A DNA stretch of 15,643 nucleotides from the NCBI GenBank assembly GCA_026193555.1, contig JAPHUU010000075.1, positions 1 to 15,643 of the forward strand. The letters are read 5' to 3'. Both the position numbers and the translations under genes were made by a program. This document shows, in pieces, positions 1 through 6,876 of the stretch. Below the pieces are notes generated by a model. The model was not told the DNA's origin. It saw only the letters and a list, made by a program, of their open reading frames with translations, and made no database searches. The first letter of the stretch is position 1. Every line of letters starts with the position of its first letter. Source of the stretch: Rhodanobacter sp. Its GTDB lineage: Bacteria; Pseudomonadota; Gammaproteobacteria; Xanthomonadales; Rhodanobacteraceae.

Positions 1-851
1 TCCATGCCGACCAGCGGTGAGACGAACGCATCGCCATTGCCCTTGGGCTCGGCCGGGAACACGTCGACCGCGGCGCCGGCAAGGCGTCCCTCCTTGAGTG
101 CCGCAGCCAGCGCCTCGATGTCCACCACGCTGCCACGCGACGCGTTGATCAGCATCGCACCGCTGCGCATCCGGGCCAGCTGCTCGCTCCTGATCATCAT
201 CTGGGTGGCCGGGGTCTCCGGGACGTGCAGGGTGACGACGTCGGCACGCTCCAGCAGTTCGTCGAGGCTGGAAACCGCGCGCGCATTGCCCAGCGAGAGT
301 TTCGTTTCGATGTCGTGAAAGATCACCCGCATGCCCATGCTTTCGGCCAGCACGCCGACCTGGGTGCCGATGTGGCCGTAGCCGACGATGCCGAGCACCT
401 TGTCGCGGGTTTCGAAACTGCCGCTGGCCGATTTGGTCCAGCCGCCGCGATGGCACACTGCGTTCTTTTGCGGGATGCCGCGCAACAGCATGATCGCTTC
501 GGCGATCACCAGTTCGGCCACGCTGCGGGTGTTGGAATAGGGGGCATTGAACACCGGCACGCCAAGCTTCCTGGCAGCGGTCAGATCCACCTGGTTGGTG
601 CCGATGCAGAAGCAGCCCACGGCGAGCAGGCGCTTGCCCTGCGCCAGCACCTCGTCAGTCAGTTGCGTGCGCGAGCGGATGCCGACGATATGAGCATCGG
701 CGATGCGCCGTTGGAGTTCCGCCTCGGGCAGCGACTTGGCGTGCAGCTCGACATTGCTGTAACCGGCGCGGTGGAAGCTGTCGACCGCGCTGGCGCTGAT
801 GCCTTCGAGCAGCAAGACCTTGATGTCCTGTCTTGGGTAGGAGGTTTCCAT
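1..851 (-). CDS. serA: D-3-phosphoglycerate dehydrogenase (N-terminal 283 residues, cut by window edge)
   Basis: Oxidises 3-phosphoglycerate to 3-phosphohydroxypyruvate with NAD+, the first committed step of serine synthesis, in the cytosol. The visible 283 residues follow E. coli-type SerA closely: SRTQLT at about 60-65, the CFCIGTNQVDL block at 80-90, the NTRSVAELVI segment at 107-116, the Rossmann dinucleotide motif GYGHIG at 157-162, the NASRGSVVD loop with catalytic Arg239, and DVFPAEP with catalytic Glu268. The partner His (PHIGGS loop) and the C-terminal ACT domain lie beyond the left edge, so intactness and serine feedback control cannot be judged. The ATG at 851 is chosen because the protein then begins a few residues before the first conserved strand; its Shine-Dalgarno is weak. 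Enzymes of this family also reduce 2-oxoglutarate to D-2-hydroxyglutarate, which fits the divergent neighbour. Confidence 0.96.
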   Translation of the reverse strand, partial: METSYPRQDIKVLLLEGISASAVDSFHRAGYSNVELHAKSLPEAELQRRIADAHIVGIRSRTQLTDEVLAQGKRLLAVGCFCIGTNQVDLTAARKLGVPVFNAPYSNTRSVAELVIAEAIMLLRGIPQKNAVCHRGGWTKSASGSFETRDKVLGIVGYGHIGTQVGVLAESMGMRVIFHDIETKLSLGNARAVSSLDELLERADVVTLHVPETPATQMMIRSEQLARMRSGAMLINASRGSVVDIEALAAALKEGRLAGAAVDVFPAEPKGNGDAFVSPLVGM

Positions 852-883
852 GAATCGACGCCTGGCTAGGGAAGGGAAGCGCC

Positions 884-890
884 TACTATG
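884..890. promoter_or_regulatory. Overlapping divergent -10 elements for serA and the FAD dehydrogenase
   Basis: On the plus strand TACTAT (884-889) resembles a sigma-70 -10 box. The minus strand over 885-890 reads CATAGT preceded by TGG, an extended -10 pattern. A minus-strand transcript would start near 878 and give serA a leader of about 27 bases. A plus-strand transcript would start near 896, about 80 bases before the chosen start of the dehydrogenase. Neither direction has a good -35. If both are real, polymerase cannot occupy both promoters at once. This is read from sequence only. Confidence 0.4.
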
Positions 891-976
891 CCAGAGCCCG
901 AAGCGATTTGCGGCATCGCAACACTGGACGCGACGGAGTGCGGATGGCAGGCTGTGCCCATTCCCTGGAGTCCTGC

Positions 977-2368
977 ATGACCGACGTCCGTCTCGCCGAA
1001 TTGGCACGCTGCCTGCCTGAACTTCGATTGCTCGTCGCGCCGGGCGACCTGGAGCATTACGGCCGTGACTGGACCCGTCGCTGGACGCCGGCGCCGCTGG
1101 CGATTGCCTTGCCGTCGACCATCGAGGAAGTGCAGGCGATCGTGCGTTGGGCCAATGAGAAGAGTGTGGCGATCGTGCCTTCCGGCGGCCGCACCGGTTT
1201 GTCCGGTGGTGCGGTGGCCGCCAAGGGTGAGCTGGTGCTGAGCCTGGAGCGGATGAACCGGGTGCTGGACTTCAACGCCGTCGACCGGACCCTCAGCGTG
1301 CAGGCCGGCATCACGCTGCAAGCGGTGCACGAGGTGGCGCGCGGGTACGAGTTGGCCTATCCGGTGGATTTTGCAGCGCGCGGCTCATGCTCGATTGGCG
1401 GCAACATTGCGACCAACGCGGGTGGCATCCGGGTGATCCGCTACGGCAATACACGGGAATGGGTCGCCGGGTTGAAGGTCGTGGCGGGCAACGGCGAGTT
1501 GCTCGATCTGAATCGTGGCCTGATCAAGAACTCCAGCGGTTACGATTTCCGTCAATTGATGATCGGCTCGGAGGGTACTCTGGGCATCGTGGTCGAGGCC
1601 ACGCTGAAACTGACCGACCCACCGCTGCCATCGCAGGTCATGCTGCTGGCCCTGCCCGACATGGAAGCCCTGATGCAGGTATTCGAGCTGTTCCGTGCCC
1701 GCTTGTCCCTGCAGGCATTCGAGTTCTTCACCGACAAGGCCCTGGCTCATGTGGTGGAGCACGGTGCGCAGCGCGCCATCGATGGTGATTACCCCTATTA
1801 CGTGGTCACCGAGTTCGATGCGGTCGACGAACAGGCGCAGCAGGGCGCTCTGGTGGCATTCGAGCAGGCTCTGGAACAGGGCTGGGTTTGCGATGGCGTG
1901 ATCGCCCAGAGCGAGGCCCAGTCGGCGGCCTTGTGGCGTCTGCGCGAGGGCATCACCGAAAGCCTGGCGCCGTGGCGACCGTACAAGAATGACGTGTCGG
2001 TGCGGGTCAGTGCGGTACCGGCGTTCCTGCAGGACATGCAGGCCTTGCTGGCGCGGGAGTACCCGCAGATCGAGGTGGTGTGGTTCGGCCATATCGGCGA
2101 CGGCAACCTGCATATCAATGTGCTGCGTCCGGATGAACAGAGCGAGGAGGGGTTCATCGCCCAGTGCGAGCATGTGACCCGCCTGCTGTCGGACACCTTG
2201 CGCCGTCATGGCGGCAGCATCTCGGCCGAACACGGTATCGGACTGGTCAAGCGAGCCTATCTGGAAGGCACCCGCAGCGCGGCGGAAATCCTGCTGATGC
2301 GGGGCGTGCGACAGGTATTCGACCCCAACCGCATTCTCAATCCCGGCAAGCTGTTTGCGGATATCTGA
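977..2368 (+). CDS. FAD-linked D-2-hydroxyglutarate dehydrogenase-type oxidase
   Basis: A 463-residue flavoprotein of the FAD-binding PCMH / GlcD family. The FAD domain shows PSGGRTGLSGGAV (68-80), GGNIATNAGGIRVIRYGN (141-158) and GSEGTLG (197-203). The C-terminal FAD-oxidase domain shows FGHIGDGNLHINV (370-382), with His372 and His379, and SAEHGIGLVKR (416-426), with Glu418. The two His and the Glu match the metal ligands of D-2-hydroxyglutarate dehydrogenases. The protein probably oxidises D-2-hydroxyglutarate to 2-oxoglutarate and passes electrons to an electron-transfer flavoprotein. It stands alone, without glcE or glcF, which argues against glycolate oxidase, and the divergent serA argues for the D-2-hydroxyglutarate role known from Pseudomonas. 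D-lactate or another 2-hydroxyacid remains possible. ATG 977 is preferred because TGGAG (966-970) lies six bases upstream; TTG 908 and ATG 944 would add poorly conserved residues. Confidence 0.85.
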   Translation: MTDVRLAELARCLPELRLLVAPGDLEHYGRDWTRRWTPAPLAIALPSTIEEVQAIVRWANEKSVAIVPSGGRTGLSGGAVAAKGELVLSLERMNRVLDFNAVDRTLSVQAGITLQAVHEVARGYELAYPVDFAARGSCSIGGNIATNAGGIRVIRYGNTREWVAGLKVVAGNGELLDLNRGLIKNSSGYDFRQLMIGSEGTLGIVVEATLKLTDPPLPSQVMLLALPDMEALMQVFELFRARLSLQAFEFFTDKALAHVVEHGAQRAIDGDYPYYVVTEFDAVDEQAQQGALVAFEQALEQGWVCDGVIAQSEAQSAALWRLREGITESLAPWRPYKNDVSVRVSAVPAFLQDMQALLAREYPQIEVVWFGHIGDGNLHINVLRPDEQSEEGFIAQCEHVTRLLSDTLRRHGGSISAEHGIGLVKRAYLEGTRSAAEILLMRGVRQVFDPNRILNPGKLFADI

Positions 2369-2390
2369 GTACGAGCGATCCCGCGTCTCG

Positions 2391-2399
2391 TGCTAGTCT
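2391..2399 (+). promoter_or_regulatory. Candidate extended -10 promoter of pip
   Basis: TGCTAGTCT reads as an extended -10 (TG, one base, then TAGTCT) in the 66-base gap between the dehydrogenase stop and pip. It would place transcription start near 2406 and leave a leader of about 29 bases. No good -35 is seen, which is tolerable for extended -10 promoters. pip could instead be read through from the upstream gene, since no terminator hairpin lies between them. Confidence 0.35.
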
Positions 2400-2434
2400 T
2401 CGCGGCCGATCCTTTTGCACACACAGGGGCCGTC

Positions 2435-3400
2435 ATGGCGCAGGAACTCCGCTCGCTGTATCCCGAAATCGAGCCGTTCGACAGCGGGTTCCTGAGGGTC
2501 TCGCCGCTGCACACGCTGTACTACGAGCAGAGCGGCAACCCGCACGGTAAGCCGGTGGTGTTCCTGCACGGTGGGCCGGGTGGCGGCACCAACGCGAAAT
2601 GCCGGCGCTTTTTCGACCCGGCGATCTATCGCATCGTGCTGTTCGACCAGCGTGGCTGTGGCAAGTCCACGCCGCACGCGGAGCTGACGGACAATACCAC
2701 CTGGGATCTGGTCGCCGACATCGAGCGCGTGCGAGACCACCTGGCGATCGATCGCTGGCAGGTCTTCGGCGGCTCGTGGGGCTCCACGCTGGCGTTGGCC
2801 TACGCACAGACGCATCCGGACCGGGCGACCGAACTGGTGTTGCGCGGGATCTTCATGCTGCGCCGGCGGGAGCTTGAGTGGTTCTACCAGGGCGGCTGCG
2901 ATGCCATCTATCCTGACGCCTGGGAGACCTATCTGGCCGCGATACCCGAGGCCGAACGCGGTGACATGATGGATGCCTACTACCGGCGGCTGACCAGCGC
3001 CGATGCGAAGACCCGTGTCGACGCCGCCCGCGCCTGGTCGGTGTGGGAAGGTGCGACCAGCTTCCTGTGGCAGGACACCTCGCACATTGCTTCCAGCGCA
3101 GAAGACGAATTCGCGCTGGCCTTCGCCCGTATCGAGTGCCACTACTTCGTCAACCGGGGTTTTTTCGCCCAGGACGATCAGTTGTTGCGCAATGTGGATC
3201 GAATCCGGAACATTCCGGCGGTGATCGTGCAGGGGCGCTACGACGTGGTCTGCCCGATGCGCAGCGCATGGGATCTGCATCGCGTGTGGCCCGAGGCCGA
3301 TCTGCACATCGTGCAGGATGCCGGACACTCGGCGTTCGAGCCGGGCAACCTGCATCAGCTGATCGAAGCGACTGACCGCTTCGGGCGCCGGGTTGCATGA
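2435..3400 (+). CDS. pip: Proline iminopeptidase (S33 family)
   Basis: Cytosolic alpha/beta-hydrolase that removes N-terminal proline from peptides. The 321-residue product is close to the Xanthomonas-type enzyme (about 313 residues). Visible landmarks are the oxyanion-hole segment HGGPGG (45-50), DQRGCGKS (71-78), the nucleophile elbow GGSWGS with Ser114, catalytic Asp270 in GRYDVVCP, and His298 in DAGHSAFE. An alpha-helical cap domain lies between about 140 and 240. ATG 2435 is chosen over the in-frame GTG at 2390 because AGGGG lies five to six bases upstream and MAQELRSLYPEIEPF is a typical start for the family. No signal peptide is seen. The gene ends one base before the stop of the convergent upp, so the two transcripts probably overlap. 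Confidence 0.95.
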   Translation: MAQELRSLYPEIEPFDSGFLRVSPLHTLYYEQSGNPHGKPVVFLHGGPGGGTNAKCRRFFDPAIYRIVLFDQRGCGKSTPHAELTDNTTWDLVADIERVRDHLAIDRWQVFGGSWGSTLALAYAQTHPDRATELVLRGIFMLRRRELEWFYQGGCDAIYPDAWETYLAAIPEAERGDMMDAYYRRLTSADAKTRVDAARAWSVWEGATSFLWQDTSHIASSAEDEFALAFARIECHYFVNRGFFAQDDQLLRNVDRIRNIPAVIVQGRYDVVCPMRSAWDLHRVWPEADLHIVQDAGHSAFEPGNLHQLIEATDRFGRRVA

Positions 3401-3401
3401 T

Positions 3402-4046
3402 TCAGCCGTCTGAAAATGGCTGCTTGGTACCGAATATCTTGTCGCCGGCATCGCCCAGCCCCGGCAGGATGTAGCCGTTTTCGTTCAGCCGCTCGTCGAT
3501 CGCTGCGGTGAAGATCTCGACATCCGGATGTGCTTTTACCACGCGCTTGAGTCCTTCCGGTGCGGCAACCAGGAACAATCCCTTGATGCGTTTGCAGCCG
3601 GCGGCCTTCAGCATGTCGACGACGGCGATCAGGGTGCCGGCGGTGGCCAGCATCGGATCGACGATCAGTGCGGTGCGCTCGTCCATGCGACCGCTGAGTT
3701 TTTCGTAGTAGGGGATCGGCTGCAGTGTCTGCTCGTCGCGCTGCACGCCGACCACGCTGACCTTGGCCGAGGGAATCATGTCCAGTACGCCGGGCAGCAT
3801 GCCCAGTCCGGCGCGCAGGATCGGCACGATGGTGATTTTCTTGCCCTTGATCCGCTGCACCTGCAGCGGCCCGGCCCAGCCGCTGATCTGCTCGAAGGTG
3901 GTTTCCAGATCCTTGGTGGCCTCATAGGTGAGCAGCGTGGCGACCTCGCAGGTCAGTTCGCGGAACTCCTTGGTGCTGATGCCGGCCCGGCGCATAAGGC
4001 CGAGCTTGTGCTGGATCAGCGGATGGCGCACTTCGACGATCTTCAT
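3402..4046 (-). CDS. upp: Uracil phosphoribosyltransferase
   Basis: Salvages uracil by joining it to PRPP to form UMP, in the cytosol. The 214-residue product is near the usual 208. It starts with [10 protein letters not shown], has the ILRAGLGM segment at 76-83, the PRPP-binding loop DPMLATAGT at 130-138, and the uracil-binding C-terminal motif [16 protein letters not shown] at 192-207. Many family members have two Gly in the PRPP loop (DPMLATGGS); here the first is Ala136. The rest of the loop is intact, so activity is expected. The ATG has GGGAGA about nine bases upstream. No uraA or pyrimidine gene is adjacent, so it appears monocistronic. A weak TAAGCT -10-like box on the minus strand (plus 4094-4099) could drive it. 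Confidence 0.96.
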   Translation of the reverse strand: MKIVEVRHPLIQHKLGLMRRAGISTKEFRELTCEVATLLTYEATKDLETTFEQISGWAGPLQVQRIKGKKITIVPILRAGLGMLPGVLDMIPSAKVSVVGVQRDEQTLQPIPYYEKLSGRMDERTALIVDPMLATAGTLIAVVDMLKAAGCKRIKGLFLVAAPEGLKRVVKAHPDVEIFTAAIDERLNENGYILPGLGDAGDKIFGTKQPFSDG

Positions 4047-4105
4047 GGCGGATTGTCTCCCTGTGGCGGCGTGAGGCGCGGCGACAGTCGGAGAGCTTAA
4101 CGACG

Positions 4106-4147
4106 TTGCCCTGTGCCCGCACGCCGCAGCATGCGTGCACAGGGCAA
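4106..4147 (-). terminator. Strong hairpin after psiF (U-poor terminator candidate)
   Basis: TTGCCCTGTGC (4106-4116) and GCACAGGGCAA (4137-4147) form a perfect 11-bp inverted repeat around a 20-base loop, which holds further short complementary pieces (GCACGC/GCGTGC). It starts 13 bases beyond the psiF stop and sits upstream of upp, where it would separate the two transcripts. In the minus direction it is followed by CGTCGTTAAG and not a T run, so classic intrinsic termination is uncertain. It could instead block or stabilise 3' ends. Confidence 0.5.
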
Positions 4148-4159
4148 GCGGTTTGTCGC

Positions 4160-4537
4160 TTATGGCGCGGTGGGCGTGCTGGTGCCTTTCAGGCAGCCGC
4201 TCACGAATGTCTTGCGGTCGGCACCGGTGAGCGCCTTGGCCTTGGCGTCGGCCTTGCAGTGTTTCATCTTGTCATGCCGAGCTTGCCTGGCCGTAGGTGT
4301 GGCGGATGCCACAGCCGTCTTGCTCCTGAGGCAGGAGCGCATGAAGGCCTTGCGCTCGTCGCCCTTCTTGCCGGTGGCCTGCTTGTTGCAGTTCACCATG
4401 CGTTGCTGCTGCGGGGTGCGTGTCTTGGCCGTCTTTACCGGCGGGGTGGCGGTGTGGGTCTGTGGCACCGCTGCGAAGGTGGCGCCGGCCATGGCCAAGG
4501 CAACGCTGAAAGCCAGTACACGTAGTGATATCGACAT
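4160..4537 (-). CDS. psiF: Small secreted PsiF-repeat protein
   Basis: A 125-residue protein with a Sec signal peptide: MSISLR, a hydrophobic stretch to about residue 19, and a likely signal peptidase site after an AxA-type sequence (TFAA) near 20-23. After a Thr/Pro-rich spacer come two PsiF repeats, about 42-71 (QQQRMVNCN to FMRSCLR) and about 86-117 (ARHDKMKHC to FVSGCLK). Each repeat holds a Cys pair (Cys50/69, Cys94/115) in the order C, basic helix, (K/R)xF(M/V)xxCL. The function is unknown; the family name comes from a phosphate-starvation-inducible E. coli gene. I see no convincing Pho box upstream here. The ATG at 4537 has AAGGA about nine bases upstream. The product is strongly basic and presumably periplasmic. 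The symbol is by family only. Confidence 0.85.
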   Translation of the reverse strand: MSISLRVLAFSVALAMAGATFAAVPQTHTATPPVKTAKTRTPQQQRMVNCNKQATGKKGDERKAFMRSCLRSKTAVASATPTARQARHDKMKHCKADAKAKALTGADRKTFVSGCLKGTSTPTAP

Positions 4538-4579
4538 CGTTGAGTCCTTCCTGGATGACCGGCAAGTGCCGGCGCGACC

Positions 4580-4585
4580 AGTCTA
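4580..4585 (-). promoter_or_regulatory. Candidate -10 box of psiF
   Basis: The minus strand reads TAGACT here, which would start transcription near 4573 and leave a leader of about 36 bases. The first leader bases contain a short hairpin (CCGGC AAGT GCCGG, plus 4559-4572). The -35 is not clear, so this is a weak call. Confidence 0.3.
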
Positions 4586-4639
4586 TGCCCGCTCACCAGT
4601 GCCCTGGAGTAGGCATAGCCTGACATTCAGGCAGTACTT

Positions 4640-4672
4640 GGCAGCGGCGACGCGTCAAGCGTCGCCGCTGCC
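4640..4672 (-). terminator. 14-bp perfect hairpin just after the aminotransferase stop
   Basis: GGCAGCGGCGACGC (4640-4653) and GCGTCGCCGCTGCC (4659-4672) are perfectly complementary around the five-base loop GTCAA. The stem begins six bases after the minus-strand stop codon. It is followed on the minus strand by AAGTACT and a second small stem, GCCTGA CAT TCAGGC (plus 4618-4632). There is no T run, so it may be a U-poor terminator or an RNA 3'-end protector. It may also shield psiF from read-through. Confidence 0.6.
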
Positions 4673-4678
4673 GGCAGC

Positions 4679-6175
4679 TCAGGCGGCTTCGGCCTTGGCC
4701 TTGCGGGGACCTTCCAGCAACGCCTTGCGTACGTTCGCCACCACCAGATCCACCTCGGCGCTGGTGACGTTGAAATGGGGGGTGAAGCGCAGCGAGTTGA
4801 CGCCGCCGTGGATCACGCCCATGCCGCGCTCGCGCATGTATTCCTCGGTCGAACCGGCGCCGTAGCATTTGTATTCCGGTGCCAGCTCGCAGGAAAACAG
4901 CAGGCCGGTACCCTGGACCTTGGTGATCAGGCCGCCCAGTTCGTTCTTCAGCGCATTGAGCTTGTCGACGAATTCCTTGCCGCGCTCGCGGATGTTGCTT
5001 CGCACCTCGTCGCTCAACTCGTCCAGCGTGGCCAGCGCCACGTCCAGCGCGCGCGGATTTGCGGTCATCGTGTTGCCGTAGATGCCTTTGCGGTAGAGCT
5101 GTGCGGTGCGTTCGGTAACGGCCAGCACCGACAGCGGATACTGGCCGCCATTGAGTGCCTTGGAGAAGGTTTCCATGTCCGGGGCAGGCAGCTTCTCGAA
5201 ACCCGGATAGCTGGTGATCGACAGCACGCCATGTGCGCGCAGGCCGGCCTGGATCGAGTCGACCAGCAGCAAGGTGCCATGGGCTTCGGTCAGGGTGCGC
5301 GCTGCCGTGTAGAACTCCGGAGTTACCGCACGGCCCGGGTCGCCTTCACCCATCACGGGTTCCAGGAACATCGCCTCGATGAACCAGCCGTGCTTGTCGG
5401 CGTCGGCGAACGCCGCCTCGAGTTGGGCCACGTCATACGGCGCCACGGTAATCAGCGACTCCTCATGCCGGTAACTGGCCAGATGCTGCTCGTAGGCCTT
5501 GCGGCTGGAATCCGAGTAGAGCGCCGGCCTGTCGGTGCGGCCATGGAACGCGCCCTTGACCGCCAGCCGCTTGATCGTGCGGCCGGCGTAGCGGCCATCG
5601 GTATCGGTCATCAGCTTCGCGTTGACGTCGGCGATGCGGCAGGCCAGCGACACCGACTCCGAGCCCGAATTCAGGCACAGGTAGCGCGCGTAAGGGTTGC
5701 CGGCGCGGCTGCGGCCCAGTTCCTGGTTCATCGCAGCGCTGAAGCGCAGCTGCGAAATGCTCGGTGACATCACGTTGGCCATCACCTGCGGCCGACTCAA
5801 TACGTCGAGGATGGCCTGATCGTTGTGACCGAAACCCAGCATGCCGTAGCCGCCGTTATCATGCACGACGGCACCTTTCAGCGTGACGATCCACGGTCCG
5901 CGTGCCGCCGCAGCGATATACGGATTGATCGCATCGTCCGGGTAGAAATTGACGAAGCCGGCCTGCGCCTGCGCCAGCTGCTCGCTTTCGTCCAGCTTCA
6001 GGAAATCGCCCAGGTCCGACCGCAGCTCGCGATGGCGCGCCACCGCTTCGGTGATCGCCTGGGTGAGCAAGGGATCAGCCGCAGCCATGCGCTCGATGCT
6101 GGCGTCGTCCAGGCCAGTGGTTCGCGGCGTACCGCCGAATTCACGCAGTTCGCGCAGCTGATTGATCACACCCAT
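4679..6175 (-). CDS. Class III PLP-dependent aminotransferase, substrate unknown
   Basis: A 498-residue fold-type I enzyme that should move an amino group from an omega- or alpha-amine to a 2-oxoacid. Landmarks: GYGMLGFGH (109-117), the PLP phosphate loop NSGSES (169-174), AFHGRT (209-214) with the His expected to stack on PLP, LLVDSIQAGLR (303-312) with Asp306 binding the pyridine nitrogen, and FSKALNGGQYPLSV (337-350), whose Lys339 should be the PLP lysine. It carries about 100 residues before the core and a basic/Ala tail (RKAKAEAA). The GSES loop and KALNGGQYPL differ somewhat from the usual ornithine, GABA and glutamate-semialdehyde enzymes, so I do not assign a pathway. ATG 6175 has GGGAGA seven to eight bases upstream; the frame is open 44 codons further but reads as non-coding. 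No catabolic partner gene is adjacent. Confidence 0.9.
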   Translation of the reverse strand: MGVINQLRELREFGGTPRTTGLDDASIERMAAADPLLTQAITEAVARHRELRSDLGDFLKLDESEQLAQAQAGFVNFYPDDAINPYIAAAARGPWIVTLKGAVVHDNGGYGMLGFGHNDQAILDVLSRPQVMANVMSPSISQLRFSAAMNQELGRSRAGNPYARYLCLNSGSESVSLACRIADVNAKLMTDTDGRYAGRTIKRLAVKGAFHGRTDRPALYSDSSRKAYEQHLASYRHEESLITVAPYDVAQLEAAFADADKHGWFIEAMFLEPVMGEGDPGRAVTPEFYTAARTLTEAHGTLLLVDSIQAGLRAHGVLSITSYPGFEKLPAPDMETFSKALNGGQYPLSVLAVTERTAQLYRKGIYGNTMTANPRALDVALATLDELSDEVRSNIRERGKEFVDKLNALKNELGGLITKVQGTGLLFSCELAPEYKCYGAGSTEEYMRERGMGVIHGGVNSLRFTPHFNVTSAEVDLVVANVRKALLEGPRKAKAEAA

Positions 6176-6201
6176 GACTATTCTCCCTAGGAAACGTTGG
6201 C

Positions 6202-6251
6202 GCCTTGCACCCAGAGCAAGGCAGGCCGGTGGCGATGTGCGCAGACATCGC
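6202..6251 (-). promoter_or_regulatory. Structured leader of the aminotransferase gene
   Basis: Two inverted repeats sit between 27 and 76 bases upstream of the start: GCCTTGC/GCAAGGC (6202-6208 and 6216-6222, seven-base loop) and GCGATGT/ACATCGC (6232-6238 and 6245-6251, six-base loop). A third, GGCGCGT/ACGCGCC (6321-6327 and 6348-6354), encloses an inner ATCC/GGAT pair and covers a possible minus-strand -10 (TATCCT, plus 6342-6347). I do not recognise a named riboswitch. They could be protein operators, attenuation stems or chance structure in GC-rich DNA. Confidence 0.35.
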
Positions 6252-6457
6252 GAGCTGGAAACCGCGCAGGACCATGGATTCCAGTGTGACGCACCCGCCC
6301 GGGACATCAGGTCAGGGCTGGGCGCGTCAAATCATCCGCTTAGGATAACGCGCCGGCATGGGTCACCGGTACCCCCTGCGTCCCGGCTGTCACCCGCGAT
6401 GAGTGGGTACAAGGTGTTGATCTGACTACTTTGCAAGGCCAGGGAAAACCTTGCCGT

Positions 6458-6640
6458 GTGCGATGCGCCACCGTCGTTGCTCGTCTCACCCACGTGCTGA
6501 AACGCTGCGGCAGCGTGGTCGCGCTGGATGGCGCGGATCTGCAGCTTCAGCGTGGCGAACTGCTGGCCCTGCTCGGCCCCAACGGGGCGGGCAAGAGCAC
6601 CGCGATCGGCCTGTTGCTTGGATTGATCCGTACCGGGAAC
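6458..6640 (+). pseudogene. 5' fragment of an ABC-transporter ATP-binding protein
   Basis: From a GTG at 6458 (the frame is open from a TTG at 6431) the translation reads as the start of an ABC ATPase: ARLTHVLKRCGSVVALDGADL, QLQRGELLALLGPNGAGKST with a complete Walker A (GPNGAGKST), then AIGLLLGLIRTG. After about 6640 the resemblance stops. The Q-loop, LSGGQ signature, Walker B and H-loop are all missing, although the frame stays open to 6940 with an unrelated Trp/Cys/Ser/Arg-rich sequence. An intact relative would need about 170-240 more residues. The gene is therefore truncated, with its remainder lost or moved. No membrane partner follows. The cognate exporter cannot be named; the sequence resembles ABC-2-type drug or lipid exporter ATPases. 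Confidence 0.7.
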
Positions 6641-6876
6641 GTCAGGACGTCGCGCGGTTCGCCGCCCACCACGCGGTGGTTGTGCATGGTGCCTTCCGGC
6701 ATGAGGCCGTGCTTCTGCGGCCGACTGGCGGGCGGTGTTCCGGCAAGTACTGCGAGGCGTAGCTCCTCGGAGACCTCCGGAAAGCCGGGGACAGCGTGCC
6801 GGTTGCAGGCTTGGATGCCCTGGTTCGGAACAGCCAGGTCATTCGGCGTGGGATCGGTCGTTACCTCGACATCCAA
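6641..6876 (-). other. Possible 5' fragment of an unknown minus-strand gene
   Basis: On the minus strand a TTG at 6876 is preceded, eight bases away, by a very good Shine-Dalgarno (AGGAGG, plus 6885-6890). The frame begins LDVEVTTDPTPNDLAVPNQG and runs into the antisense of the ABC fragment, stopping at 6547. Up to about 6641 the composition is protein-like (E, D, N, H and P in balance) and third positions are mostly G or C. The plus-strand frame is open too, so this is not decisive. I recognise no domain. If real, this would be a second truncated gene meeting the ABC fragment head-on at the same break. Confidence 0.2.

Noticed and set aside
225..869. Plus-strand open frame opposite serA
   Set aside because: serA is unambiguous on the minus strand; this frame is its shadow.
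908..976. Earlier starts (TTG 908, ATG 944) for the FAD dehydrogenase
   Set aside because: The added 11-23 residues look non-coding, and ATG 977 has a better-placed Shine-Dalgarno and the usual protein length.
977..2368. Glycolate oxidase subunit GlcD
   Set aside because: No glcE or glcF is adjacent, and the gene pairs with serA as D-2-hydroxyglutarate dehydrogenase genes do.
3403..3424. Small stem CAGCC/GGCTG at the pip-upp junction as a bidirectional terminator
   Set aside because: Only five base pairs with a ten-base loop, and it lies inside the upp coding end.
2393..3451. Long minus-strand open frame opposite pip
   Set aside because: pip carries a complete catalytic triad on the plus strand; the antisense frame has no domain or ribosome binding site.
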